DNA from: Pontederia crassipes
Lineage: Eukaryota; Streptophyta; Magnoliopsida; Commelinales; Pontederiaceae
Reading direction: 5' to 3'
DNA length: 64,000 nt
NCBI GenBank assembly: GCA_030549335.1
Contig: CM060193.1
Location: 65,697,646 to 65,761,645 of the forward strand
Shown here: in pieces, positions 22,643-35,765 of the stretch
Layout: every line of letters starts with the position of its first letter
Numbering within the stretch: position 1 is the first letter of the stretch
Program-made: the position numbers and the translations under genes
Notes under the pieces: generated by a model
What the model was told of the DNA's origin: nothing
Seen by the model: the letters and a program-made list of their open reading frames with translations, nothing else
The model's database searches: none

Positions 22643-25600
22643 ACTTTTCTGCGACTGCTTAAGTTGGCGTTCGACGATTAATGAGAAATGACGTCGAGCT
22701 CGGAGATAACGAATAAACCCATTGCACCGAAGAAGGGCCGCCCCCGAGCGAGGGCGCGCCTGCTCGAAGGACGCCATGTCTGCCTTCGAGCAACGCCTCG
22801 GCCAGTTCCAGTTAGACATGGGCAAGATGCAAGATCAACTCGCAACACACGAGCGTGAGTTGAAGAAGACGGTGGATCTCGCAATGGTGCGGGACGAGAT
22901 GGCGTCGTTGTACACGCGGCTGGAGTCCATGGAGGCGACAATCATGAACATGCGGGAGACCTTGGACAATGGTCTCTCAAATATGCTGTTTGAGATGGAG
23001 CAAGAGTTCAAAACCATTCGGAAAGAGTTCAAGCGACGCTATGGAGATGGGTGGCATTCCGAGACGTCCACCCCGCATGAGGCAAGAATCAATGTGCCAA
23101 AGCCGCGACCCTACAAAGGCGAGCAGTCGGCAAAGGAGATCAATGACTTCATGTGAAATGTCCAAATGTACATGGAGGTCTTGGATGTGACTTCCGAAGC
23201 AAGAATGGTGAAAATCGCATCCTTCTACTTGCAAGATGCGGCAAGGGTGGCGGTGCCATTGCGATGATGTGAAACGTGGCAACGTCCACCCCATTGAGAG
23301 GTGGGATGACTTCAAGAGGCAGTCGATGAATTACTTCTGTCCTGCCAAATCGGGGGAGGCCAAGATTGCTTTGTTCAACATTAGTCAAAAGGGAACGTTG
23401 AAGAAGTACATGAAAAAGTTCACCGAGCTCCCCCTATAGAATTTCAAGGTGGACGAAGACACATTGCTGGCGGTCTTCGTGAAGGGTTTGAAGCCATGGG
23501 CTAGGACAGAGTTGGAGCGACGAGATTGCCCCAACCTTCGCTCGCTAATTGCCGCTACTGAGTCGCTCATGGAGTATGCCAATACGAGTCCTCCACCACC
23601 AAAACCCTCGGGAAAGGTAATGGTGGGGGAGAGAAACCAAAGTCACAAGTAGGAAAGCCGCACTACTAGGACAAAGGAAAGGAACACCAAGATAGGAGGC
23701 CTAACAATGATAGATTAAAAAGGGATGGAAAGCCACCAAAGCCTTGCTATATTTGCAAGGGTCCACATTGGACAAGCGATTGTTCACAGAAGGCGATAGT
23801 CAACGCAATATATTGCCCCGACGAGAAGGAGAAGGAAGAGGCGTGTCTCAGTTCGATGCACATCCTCAGCGCCATTAACGTCTCAAAGGTTCCTTCCTCG
23901 GCTGCTCGACTTTATGCGGACATTGAGTTGAACGGGCAAGTCTTCAACGCCCTCATTGACACGGGAGCATCGGAGTTGCTCATGTCAGAAGTGGCCGCCA
24001 AGAAGCTAAAGCTGCCACTACAGAAGACTAATGTCACGTTCAAGACGGTGAATACGACGTCTATCTTGACCACAAGAATTTCTTCAGGAGTGAAGGTTCG
24101 CATCGGCAAGTGGTCGGGAAGCTTCGACGTGACGGTGGCACCAGTGGACGACTACGAAGTGGTAGTGGACATCTCTTTTCTGCGATACATTGCTGCATGT
24201 GTCATCCCGCTCACCAACTCGATGGTCATCTTCGACCCCAAGGGACCCTACAACGTTCTCGTGAGGTCAGAAGTGATCTCAAGTAGAAGATCATCTCCGC
24301 CATGCAAGTGGTGAAGGGGTGCGCAAATAGGAGCACACCTTTTTAGCGACCGCCATGTTGAAAGATCCGGGACCCTCCACTCCAACACCTCCCAAAGTCC
24401 TTGAAACCCTTAAAGATTTTGCGGACGTCATGCCCTCAGAACTCCCAAAGCGATTACTTCTGAAACGTGAAGTGGACCATGTCATCGACTTGATCCCAAG
24501 ATCGAAGCCCCCTCATGGAGTTCCTTATCGGCTAGTCCCTTCGGAACTCGCAGGACTCCGTAAGCAACTTACCGAATTATTAAATGCAGGATATGTTCGG
24601 CCCTCGAAGTCTCCATATGGCTCTCCGGTACCCTTTCAGAAGAAGTATGATGGTTTCCTCCGGATGTGCATCGACTACCGGGTGCTCAACAAGCTTACGG
24701 TGAAGAACAAATACCCAATTCCTCTAGTGGCGGACTTGTTCAACCAACTTGGCGGCGCGAGATGGTTTACCAAGTTGGATCTTCGTTCAAGCTATTGGCA
24801 AGTCCGGATTGCGGAGGAAGATGTGCAGAAGACGGCGTGCGTCACAAGATACGGCTCCTATGAGTTCCTCGTGATGTCTTTCGGCCTCATCAACGCCCTG
24901 GCGACCTTCTGCACTCTCATGAATAAGGTATTGCAACCATTCCTTGACAGGTTCGTGGTTGTCTACTTCGACGACATTGTGATCTACAGCCACACCTTGG
25001 AGGAGCATATCGAACACATTCGGTAAGTGTTCGAGGTGTTGCGACAGAACAAACTCTACGTCAAACGAGAGAAGTGCGCCTTCGCCCAACCGAAAGTGCA
25101 CTTCTTGGGACATATCGTCGGATGTGACAAGTTGAAAATGGATGGCGCGAAAATCTGGGCCATCATGGAGTGGGAGCCGCTCAGGCGGGTTCCCAATATG
25201 CGTTCGTTCCTTGACCAGAGGTTCGTCGAGGGATATTCATTTGTGATGATCCCTTTGACGAATCTCCTTCGGAAGAATGTGAAGTAGGAGTGGATGCCGA
25301 CATGGCAGGAAGCATTCGACGCCCTCATGAGGGCAATGACGGAGGAACCAGTGCTCGTCTTAGCAGACCACACAGAGCCATACGAGGTACAGACAGATGC
25401 TTCTGGCTATGCTATCGGAGGAGTTCTTATGCAGGAAGGGCATCCCGTGGCGTTCGAATGTTGCAAACTCAACGACACGGAGCGGCGCTACGCCGTTCAG
25501 GAGAGGGAGATGACCACGGTGATCCACTGCCTTAAGACATGGCTGCACTACCTCCTCGGGTCGCGATTTCACATGAAGACAGAAAATGTCGCGACAAGTT

Positions 25601-27198
25601 ACTTCGAGACGCAGAAGAAGCTCTCGCCAAAGCAAACAAGGTGACAGGATTTCTTGACGGAGTTCGACTACGTCTTGGAATACAAGCCCGACAACACAAA
25701 TGTCATTGTCGACACCCTCAGCCGACGCATGGAATTGGCGGTCATGAGCTCCTCTCAAGCCGACATGATTGAGAGGATCAAGAAGGGATTGGAATCGGAT
25801 CCCACGGCAAAGAACTTATTTGAGCAAGCAAAGGAGGGAAAGACAAGTCACTTTTGGGTGGAAGATAGGCTAATCTTCACTAAGGAACGTCGCATCTACG
25901 TTTCACTGTTCGACAACTTGCGGCGCACTATCATGCAAGAGTGCCATGACTTCAAGTGGGCGGGACACTCGGGCATCCTCCGCACTTTGGCACTCATCGA
26001 GGACAACTACTTCTGGCCAAGGATGGAGGATAATGTTAAAGCTTTCGTGAAGATATGCCTTGTTTGTCAGCAAGACAAGAATCGCAATCATGCGCCCGAC
26101 AGACTTTTGGAACCCTGCCTGTTCCAGAGCGACATGGAAGGATGTTTCCATGGACTTCATCACGGCCCTGCCCAAGTCTGAAGGGGCGGGTACCATTATG
26201 GTGGTCATCGATCAGTTCTCCAAGTATGTCATCTTCGTGACCGGCTCCACAAGTTGTCCTGCTACTGAAGCTGCGGAGTTATTCATGAAGCATATAGTGA
26301 AGTATTGGAGCCTACCACAATGCAATGTCAGCGATCGGGATGGTCGATTCGTTGGCAGCTTCTGGAAGGAACTGTTCAAGATGATGGGCTCCATCTCGAC
26401 ATCACTTCGTTCTCAAACCGACGGCCAAAATGAGATGTGAATTGTAACTTGGAGATATACTTGCGATACTATGTGAGTGCAAATCAGAAGGACTGAGCGA
26501 AACTACTCGACTCACACAATTCTCCTACAACCTGCAATGAAACGAGTCGACCAATAGGAGTCCCTTCGAGATAGTGACTTTTCAGAAACCTCTCACTCCA
26601 CATGCCATCGTCACTTCTTATGGTGGCAAAGTCTCATCCGCTCACCGCATGGCGAGGGAATGGCATGAGAAGAACGACATGGCTAGAGCATGTTTGCACA
26701 AGGCATCGAAGCGCATGAAAAAATGGGCGGACACCGCCCGACGGGACGTCACTTTTGAAGTCGGAGACTTGATCCTTGTCAAGTTGGTCCAACACATTCG
26801 GCTAAGTGGGAAGAATCTGCACAAGTACCTCGTTAGACGTTACGAGGACTCGTTCAAGATCCTGAAAAAGGTAGATAAGGTGGCATACAAGTTGGAGCTC
26901 CCCCACAGATGCAACAACACCCCGTCTTCCATGTCAGCATGCTCAAGCCTTTCATTGAAGACCTCGAAGATCCCGGGCGTGGGGTTTCTGACCGCGCCCC
27001 GCCGGCCATTCGTTAGCAGTTTATTGATCAAGTTGAAGAAGTACTCATCGTCCGCACGAAGAATCAGAGGAAGGAGTATCTTGTTCGACGGAGCGGAAGA
27101 CCGGACGCCGACACAAGTTGGGAGACAGCCGAAGACCTGTGGCAGTTCAAGCAAAATATTGAAGAATTCCAAGCTGCAGCTCTAGTGACGTCGCTGAC

Positions 27199-27213
27199 TT
27201 GAGTGGGAGAGAA
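27199..27213 (+). other. Polypurine tract
   Basis: GAGTGGGAGAGAA directly precedes the TGTCGCAGGG start of the 3' LTR, as expected for the plus-strand primer. Confidence 0.7.
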
Positions 27214-27761
27214 TGTCGCAGGGGCTTTCCCCGGGGCACATCGAGTTATCTTACTTCATGTATTTTCTCTTTTTTTTTTTCAATTCACTTTTGTACTTAG
27301 TTTATTTTTCAAATATGATAGTGGTAGTTTTATAATTTTGCACTCTAGAAAAGTGTACCATCTTAGTTTGTCCTCCACATCACACGTCACATTCCTACCA
27401 TCCGAATCTGCGGTATAATAGGGGAGACACGCTAGTCCTCCGCCGAAGCCTTGTAATCATTCATATTTACTCAACAAAAATTTTAAGCTTCCCAAAATTT
27501 AGCATTGTGTCTCGAGCGTGGGGTGACAACCCACAAGAGCGTCTCAAAGTTCTAAGCAATCGAACGTTACGTCGAGGTGCTCGTTTGTTTACAAACGCCT
27601 CCATCGAAGAAGCGTCCGCTCAAGACCGAGCGTCCCAAAAACTGTGGCATTCGAAAAATGACATAAGCAAGCTTTCGCAAAGTGCTCAAAAGAGCTTACC
27701 TAAACGTTGGACACGTTTAAACATAGCAAGGATCGATCAAACGAAAAATAATTCTGTGACA
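27214..27761 (+). repeat. 3' LTR of the gypsy element
   Basis: 548 bp, beginning TGTCGCAGGGGCTTTC and ending ATTCTGTGACA. Relative to the 5' LTR it has many C-to-T and G-to-A differences, the usual decay of methylated plant DNA. Confidence 0.9.
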
Positions 27762-29604
27762 CCCCACCCCATTTGAATAAAAAAAGTCCACCCATTTGTT
27801 GAATTATCTCTAACATTTTAATAAATTAGGAGGGAAACAGGCGTCTGGGTGCTGCTGCACAAACCAGATGTAGCTGGAAAGCAAAGAACTCAAAAGCGGA
27901 AAGGTGAGAAGTCGGCACAGTGTTGACCTCCCTCCTACCCCCCAGACCAGACGCCAAAGCGTGTGCGAAGGAGACGCAAAGTGAAAAAGATGAAAGGAAT
28001 ATATACTTTTCTTTTCTTAACAAAAAGTTACATACATGTGCCGATATAATAACTTTTCTTGGAGCACTTTATTTGAATTAACTTGCATTACTAACTCAAA
28101 TTTCATGAATGAATTTTAGGGGAGAGTGGTAAGCGATCTTTTTATTATTTAAGAAAAATTTTAAATTTGAGTCATTATAAATATAGAATATTTTTATTAA
28201 GAGTCTTATTTGTCACCGTCAGATATGTGACATGACATGAATCTAATCAAATTAATTGTGCTCGATGATAGATCGTGCTCTTTAGTTGCATGAATAGAGT
28301 CATCGACATTATTTTTCAAACACCGAATAAAAAAGTTTTCATCGATGAGACCTATGTGTTCTTTTATTTTTATTTTTTTTACTTTTCCTTTATACATACG
28401 TCCGTGGATTTGAGTAGTTTAATCACTATTCAATTTGGTGAATTCGAAAAAATAATAAAATCTGATAATTTTACTGTAAACATTCGTGAAGGGAAAATAA
28501 ATATATAAATTCGATCTTGCAAAGATTCCAAACCGATATAAATTATAATATGTTGGGTAAAAATAATCGAATTATAAGTTGGTTCAGTACAAAAAAAAAT
28601 ACGAAATTAACCGTGTAGACTCAGCCGTACGGAGTTGGTGTGGACTTCCATCGAGCCGATTCGTACGTGTGAACCACACTATTGATTTTGACCATATATG
28701 CGTATAAATTTATAAATCATGTCACGTTATCACGTTCCCAGTGCCCAAAGCATGCAAATTTTAAAGCATGTCCACGTCACGGTGGAGATCCAATCCAATA
28801 GAAACTATTTGACCTAAGTCCCTCCTTTTGGTTCTCGCCCGTTATTAATATGTTTTGACTTTGCTAATTCCTTCCACCCCCACACACACTTTGTCAAATG
28901 AACGTAAAGCATTTAAATTGACTTGGAATTCATTTAAAAACTTTCACCAGAAAAGTCGCGACGGAGACGTGAAAACCGCTTTCACTATTTGGAGTTTGGA
29001 CGTGGAATTGTAAGTTTACAACCGATGGCCCGCGATATGCTCGGATAATACGAATTTAAATGAATCGTATATTTATAAATAATTAAAAATAAGATAATTA
29101 TCACTTAGATAAATAATTTATTAATTTTTCTAATTTACTTTATGGTCCATTTATTTTCCTCTTTTAATATAAAATAATACTTTCATTCATGTTTGAGATA
29201 TTAATTTATTAGGATATTTCATAGCTATACGACACATATAGTTTATATGTTTCCATAACTAATTACTTTTGGTTTTTGTAATGAATTTAAAAGAAGATTT
29301 AGTGAGAGAAAGAGCTTCTAAAATCTGAAAAAAAAATCTGTTTCATATTTTATATTGGAGTTCTTATATATAATATATATATATGTGAGTGGAGTGTGCA
29401 ACACGATTTAAAATGAATTTAATAAATCTTTTGTATGGCGTTTTGTCTCCTTTGTTTTAAGGAAAATGATTTATCCTCCTAACACTTTAGCCTAATAATC
29501 CTTACAATCCTCACATCTTTAAAATATCTCTACAAATTTAAAAAATTATCATGATGTCATTGTGAGACAAATTAGGAAGCTTATCCTCCTAATTTAGGAG
29601 GATG
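27762..29604. other. AT-rich spacer, no gene seen
   Basis: Short frames only. Nothing recognised. Confidence 0.5.
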
Positions 29605-32600
29605 TAACGCGCTGTACAACTCGGGTACAGTGATAAGAGAGCAAGAGCTACTGCATCCTCGTCTGAATGCAGTGTTAAATGAGCAAGGGCTACCGCACTC
29701 TAATGGACGGATGCGGTTAAAGAAGCTAGTTCATGAGACTAAGGTCAGATTAGGTTCTTGGAATATTGGGACGTTGAATGGGAAGCGCCTCGAGGTGGCA
29801 CAAGTAATGGACCATCGTAAGATTAGTATCTTATGCTTGCAAGAAACAAGATGAGTAGGAGAGGGAAGTAAAGAGATTATGTTAAATGCTTTCAAACTTT
29901 GGTACACATGTAAGGTAAATGGAAGGAATGGTGTTGGTATTATCGCGGATGCAGAATGGAGGAAGAATATTGTGGAAGTTAAAAGGATTGAGGATCGCAT
30001 CATATCCGTGAAAATAATGGTTGGAAAGGAGACTATGAACATTATTAATGCATATGCACCCCAAGTAGGAGCAGAATCACATCTCAATGAGAAGTTTTGG
30101 GCAGATATTGATGGTTTGATTGAAAGTATACCAACAACCGAAAAAGTTTATATTGGGGGAGACCTTAATGGACGTGTTGGTAAAGAGGCAGGACCACATG
30201 CAAGGGTTCATGGTGATTTTGGTTTTGGGGAGTTGAATGAGGAAGGACAAACTATTATTGATTTTTCTTTAGCATATGACCTTAAGATTATCAACACTTA
30301 TTTTAGGAAGAGAGAGGAACATTTAATCACATATAAAAGTGGAACTCATATGTCTCAAATCGATTTTTTATTGACAAGAAATACTGATAAAAGATGTTGT
30401 ACTAATTGAAAAGTAATTTCTGAGCATGGGGTGACTACATAACATAAATTGTTAGTTCTTGATATGCAAATAAAATGTATAAAACCAAAATCTCGAACAG
30501 TTTTTTATCGAAAGATCAAGTGGTGACAGTTAAAGGGGGAGAAGCGAAAGACTTTTAGAAGTAAGTTATTAGAGAAAAGTGTGTGGGAGTTAGAAGGAGA
30601 TGCTAGTATCATGTGGGAGAATGTGACAAAAAAGGTTGAAATGGTTGCTAAAGCCATTTTAGGAGAATCAAAAGGTTTTGCACCACGAGATAAGAAGACT
30701 TGGTGGTGGAATGAGAAGGTCCAAGAAAAGGTGCATAATAAGAAGAATTATTTCAAGGTGATACATTTGGACAATAGTTCTGACAATTGGAAAAAGTATC
30801 GTTTGACGAAAAGGGAGGCTAAGAAGGCAATTAGTGATGCTCGTGCTAAAGTATATGAGGGGTTTTATAAGGAGTTAGGGACAAAGGCTGGTGAACAAAA
30901 GATTTACAAGATCGCAAGGAATAAAGAGAATGAGTCGAGAGATTTGGATCAAGTAAGATGCATAAAAAATGAAGTTGGCAAGGTTTTAGTTATTAAAGGA
31001 GATATTAAGAACAGATGGGAAGAGTATTTCTATAAGCAATTTAATGATGGATGTGAAGGTTCCCGTTGTGATTTGGAGGACTTGACCGTTAGCGAATGTG
31101 AGCTTAATATGTCATTTTATCGTATAATTAGAGTCTCGGAGGTTAGCGAAGCTCTTAAGAAAATGGAGAATGGTAAAGCCGTTGGACCGGATGGTATACC
31201 GATTGAAGTTTGAAAATGTTTAGGAGAAAAATGTGTGTTGTTGTTATGTAAACTATTTAATGAGATTTTACGGTCGAAAAAGATGCATGATGATTGGAGA
31301 TTAAGTACATTAGTTCCTATTTACAAAAATAAAGGGGATATTCAGAATTGTGCAAATTATAGAGGGATTAAACTTATGAGTCACACAATAAAATTATGGG
31401 AAAAAGTGATTGAGCATAGATTGATAATGGAGACTAGTATTTCTGAAAGACAATTTGGGTTCATGCTAGGAAGATCCACTACAGAGATGATTTATTTACT
31501 AAGGGGGATGATGGAGAAGTATCGAAGTAGGAGAAGAGACTTACATATGGCTTTCATTGACTTAGAGAAGGTGTATGATCGGATACCAATGGATGTACTT
31601 TGGAAAGCTTTGCAAAAGAAGATGGCGAGTGTTGTCTACATTAAGGTAATACAAGATATGTACGATGGGGCATTGACTAGGGTTAGGACACCCGAAGGTG
31701 AGACAAATGAATTTCCTATAGGAATTGGCCTACATCAAGGATCAGCTTTAAGCCCGTATCTATTTAACTTAGTTATCGACGCTATAACCGAGAGTATCAC
31801 AGAGGAGGTACCTAAGTGAATGCTATTTACGAATGATATAGTATTTTTAGCGAATTCAAGCGAAGAGATTAATACAAAATTGGAAATATGGAGAAATACG
31901 TTGAAGTCAAAGGGTTTTTGTTTAAGTAGGAATAAAACAGAATATATGCATAGCAATTTCACAAATAAACAATTTAGAGACGATTTGAAAGTTAGGTTGG
32001 ATATAATTGCTCAAGTGACGAAGTTTAAATATTTAGGATCAATTATAAGACAAGATGGTGAGATTGATGACGATGTTAATCATAGAATTCAAGTTGGTTG
32101 GTGTAAGTGGAGGAAAGCGAGTTCTTTGTGATAGAAAAGTACCCAATAAAATTAAAAAAAAATTCTATCGTACTGCTATAAGACTAGCAGTGTTATATGG
32201 TAGTGAATGTTGGGCTATGAAGAGACAACATGAACGTAAAGTGGGGGTAGTCGAAATGAAGATGTTGAGATGGATGTGTGGTCATACAAGATTAGATAAG
32301 ATTATGAATGACCATATACGTGAACGAGTCGGAGTGACTCCTATTAGTGAGAAAATGGTAGAGAATCGTTTGAGATGCTTTGGTCATGTTTAGAGAAGAC
32401 CATTAGATGCGTCAGTAAGAAGAGTAGATCAAATAATTTGAAGTTCGATTAAAAGAATGAGAGGGAGGCCAAGACAGACACTTTGCGAACTAATAGAGCA
32501 AGATCTATTGATGAATAATATATCGAAAGATTTAGTTACTAATAGAGCGGAATGACGTCGTATGATTCATGTAGCCGACCCCATCTAGTGGGATAAGATT

Positions 32601-32610
32601 TTGTTGTTGT
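29605..32610 (+). mobile_element. RTE-type LINE, nearly full length, inactive
   Basis: One reading direction encodes an AP-like endonuclease (GSWNIGTLNGKR near 29752; LCLQETR; INAYAPQVGAE near 30043; GGDLNGRVGKEAGPHARVHG near 30155). A linker follows, then a reverse transcriptase (GKAVGPDGIPIEV near 31170; FIDLEKVYDRIP near 31553; GLHQGSALSPYLFN near 31726; FTNDIVFLA near 31824). A C-terminal region ends RMIHVADPI. The single-ORF layout, about 3 kb length and (TTG)n tail fit the plant RTE clade. It is inactive: the frame is interrupted by several stops, many at positions expected to be Trp (TGG to TGA/TAG), and the motif C box reads TND where active elements have ADD. The 3' end ACCCCATCTAGTGGGATAAG plus TTG repeats is shared with the SINE at 3.0 kb. 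No target-site duplication was found. Confidence 0.9.
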
Positions 32611-33297
32611 AGCATTACCCTTGTTTTAAACATTACTTTATGTCATAACTATTTTCACGTTGACATCTACGTTTCACGCATTTACTCCTTATTTGAATAT
32701 AGATTTTAATAAAAACAGTTGAGAACAAAATTAACGTAATTACTCTGAAAAAATTTTGTGTGGTTTTTTTTGTTCTCCCTTACGGAACTCTCTTCTGGAT
32801 TTGATAGTTCAACTCGAGTTACATAAATATATTTGTATGTTATGTTCTTCTTGTGAGTTTATTGCAAGAATAGAAAATATTAATTGCGAGAAATATTAAA
32901 ATAAATTTAATGTTCGCGCTACTTCTTTAAAATTATAGCGCCATCATATTTTTATTAATCACGATGCGATTCATAATGGATGGTGGTTTGATTAATTTAA
33001 TAAGTTTTTTTATCCACAATTAATTATCAATTGATGATCAATTAGAGTATGATGATACTACGCTTTAAAAAATATAGCACAATTATTTTTTCTATTAAAA
33101 CATAAAATATGTCAATATTATAATTATAAGATAAATTACTGATAATTCATTGACTTTTTTAGGGATAAAAAATATTAGCTCATTAGTTTTTATGTCATTT
33201 TTTATTTTCCAGTTTTTTTCAAAATGTATATTTATTTTTTTAAAAAAAACTCTACAGATTTGTTTGGTCAAGTTTTGTAAATCATATATATTTTCGA

Positions 33298-33332
<35 letters not shown>

Positions 33333-33372
33333 GATAATATTAAGAGTCATTTTTATTATTATATTATAATAA
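32611..33372. other. AT-rich spacer with (TA)n
   Basis: No gene. A (TA)n run lies at about 33301-33329. Confidence 0.5.
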
Positions 33373-34388
33373 TAATGTAAGTGTCAAGCATTTTTTTATG
33401 TAAAGCGTGTATCAAACGGCTTTAAGCATATTTTTCTTTATTATTTTTTATATCTTTTTTCACATATAATTTAGAAGATCTGATAACAAAAATACGACTC
33501 AAATCATAAAAAAATAATTATATTAATCATTTACGAAATTTATGAACTTATGTACATTATTATCGTTCATAATAGATATAATCCCTTAAAATATCGAAAA
33601 TAATAAAGGAAAGCATGCGTAAAATCGTTTGACGTGCGCTTAATACGAAAAGTGCTTGAAACCTATATTAAACCCTTATTATCATAATCAAATGGATAAC
33701 TTTCCTATTATTCAATTTCACTTTCTTTTTCCCTTCTATCAATAAATTGTTATGTTTCTTTTTTTTCTCATATTAATTTTCAAATCTCCTATAATTTGGG
33801 AATCTCTCTTCCATTAATTTTTTTATTTCCTTTTTCATATTAAGAATTTCCAAATTCAATTATAATACTTTCCATTTTCTCCTTATTTTTCATTAAGAAA
33901 TTTTTTTTTAAAAAAAAATCAAGTTGAACCCTCAGCCCAATTTTTACGGTTATTCCCGATTGATCTTGCAAGACCGAGTTACTACTTGAGCTCGAACCGA
34001 ACCGACAATTGGTTCACCATTGAACTTGACCAATCCGATTTGATTATCAAAACATTGATCATATTTGATATATCTTAACATGGTTTACAATTTTTATTAA
34101 TATATATATATAATATTGACATGATTTTTTGTGTTAATCGAGTGATTTTATTACTATCATGTTCAACGGACCCTGATTTCGAGAACAAAATTAAAAAAAT
34201 ATCCAACAAGGACTAAGATATATAAAAGAATTAAAAATTTTCAATCTTAAAACTACTAATTATAAACTATGTAAGATATCGAAAAAATAAAATAAATTAT
34301 GAAAAAATTATCGAAAAAAATAAAATAAATTATATGTAAAGTCGCTTAATACACGCTTCACATGTAAAGCGCTCGGACACTTACATTA
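33373..34388. mobile_element. Nested TIR element with two right ends
   Basis: The left end (TAATGTAAGTGTC, then an AAGCGTGTAT/CTTTA block at 33400-33425) is matched in inverted form by the right end at 34335-34388 (AAAGTCGCTTAATACACGCT ... GACACTTACATTA) over about 50 bp. A second, more diverged right end lies at about 33617-33670. The whole therefore looks like a MITE of about 300 bp (33373-33670) followed by a further segment sharing the same right terminus. No coding capacity. Confidence 0.6.
33680..34080 (+). repeat. Pyrimidine-rich/GGTTCAACC dispersed repeat, copy 2
   Basis: Pyrimidine-rich sequence (33690-33900) is followed by AAGTTGAACC, CGAACCGAACCGA, TTGGTTCACC and GACCAATCCGATTTG, the same order as the copy at 2.1-2.5 kb. 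It lies inside the nested TIR element. Confidence 0.4.
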
Positions 34389-35332
34389 AACTCGTATATA
34401 TAGCATTAACAATATATGCATAACAGCATAATATATAAACCGTAAGTGCTAAAAAAACAATAAGTTGGTTAATTTCCTGTTATGCTCGTGTGTCGGGATT
34501 TCTCTTAACTTGATGATATGTGAGTTTTATTGACTTCGAAATTTTTTGGGTACTCATTGGCGTTCAAAGGTTATTGATATTAATTTCTTCACTAATCTAG
34601 AATTAGATGAAGAGTTGACCAAAGAAATGGGGAGTAATAAATTACGTCGAACAAAATAATAGTCAAAGGTAAACTAATTATGCCGGTTAAATTTGGTTAT
34701 TGAAATATTTTAACATTTTAATTCATTACACAAAACAAGTTACGTCATATGTGCGTACATACGTCAAATTGATTGCCAAGTGCAGAGAACATGTGACGTA
34801 AAGATAATTAATTAGCACATAACCCTAATGGAAAACGTTTATAAATTGGAGTCGAATTAATTGCCATTACTCATTTCCTTGTTAAGCCAAGTGAACCGTT
34901 CAACGCATGTCACGAGTAATACAAATTCAAAACTCGTTATGTTTTATGATACAACACATCTTTAAAACGACCACCACTATTCAAAATACAAATGTTATCT
35001 CTAAGCACTCCGAAAATTAAAAAAAAAACGCTCTTTTAAAAATATTAAATAGAAATACTAACTATAACCCATTAATGCTATGACATATTTCGTATTTTTG
35101 TGGCGACAATATGTTATTGACGTTATATATTAATGAAGGTAAAGCCAATATACGTTAGAGAACAGTAAAATGTTAAAAGAGGAGATAAAACATGATTTAA
35201 ATAATATATACATTTTTACAATCAAATTTTATAATGATAATAATTACTTTACTTTTCAAATTAGAATGGCATGACCTAGGGGATGGATGGTACTCTGTCT
35301 CCTAAGCAGAATCAAAATTGTAGTCCTAATAT
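34389..35332. other. AT-rich spacer, no gene seen
   Basis: Only short frames; nothing recognised. Confidence 0.5.
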
Positions 35333-35765
35333 GTAACACTCCTAATCCAATAAAGATATTATTTATTTTGGGTCATTAGTCCGCACAAATTTAAAATGTG
35401 TTTTGATAAGTGAAGAAAGTAGCTACGTATAAATCCATGACCATTTTCGTATTTTGCTCATGTGAGACTATTCAATGAGACAATCTTAATTTTTAAACCT
35501 CAGCAATCTTCCTCTTATAAAGGGCTCAGCGTCCTCGTTGAGAAAAGTTCATATTGGCTCATGGTCCGTGTTTCCCACATGACTCAAGTGAGCACACGAA
35601 GTCGGCTCTCATACCATTATCTAACACCTCCAGTCCAATCAAGATATTATTCATTTTGGATTATTGACCAGTACAAATTTAAAACGTGTTAAAACACGTC
35701 TTGATAGGTGAAGGGAGTAGCTACATGTAAGCCCATAAGCACCTTCATGTTTATTCTTAGTCCTC
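35333..35765 (+). repeat. Imperfect direct repeat, period about 287 bp
   Basis: A block of about 140 bp (starting AACACTCCTAATCCAATAAA) at 35336 recurs from 35623 (AACACCTCCAGTCCAATCAA). The middle contains GGCTCTCATACCATTATCTA, close to the GGCTCTGATACCA phrase found in many plant LTR ends. It is probably an old LTR-type fragment. Confidence 0.55.

Larger units (their letters stand above)
22081..27761 (+). mobile_element. Ty3/gypsy LTR retrotransposon (fossil, broken)
   Basis: This is a full-layout element of 5.7 kb. It has a 5' LTR, a primer-binding site, gag with a coiled-coil and one CCHC knuckle (CYICKGPHWTSDC, 23742-23780), and an aspartic protease (LIDTGAS, near 23955). Reverse transcriptase follows, with YFDDIVIY at 24964-24987, then RNase H (TDASGYAIGG, near 25395). 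An integrase with an HHCC-type finger (25930-26080) and a core region come next, then a purine-rich tract and the 3' LTR. The order protease-RT-RNaseH-integrase defines Ty3/gypsy; I cannot settle the clade. It is broken at several places and cannot be active. The LTRs differ visibly along their length, so the insertion is not recent. No envelope-like frame is seen. Confidence 0.93.

Noticed and set aside
23912-25758. Minus-strand frames within the gypsy element
   Set aside because: They are antisense shadows of the protease, reverse transcriptase and RNase H regions.
22081-27761. The gypsy internal frames as separate host genes
   Set aside because: They are pieces of one broken retrotransposon between two LTRs with a tRNA-Met primer site.
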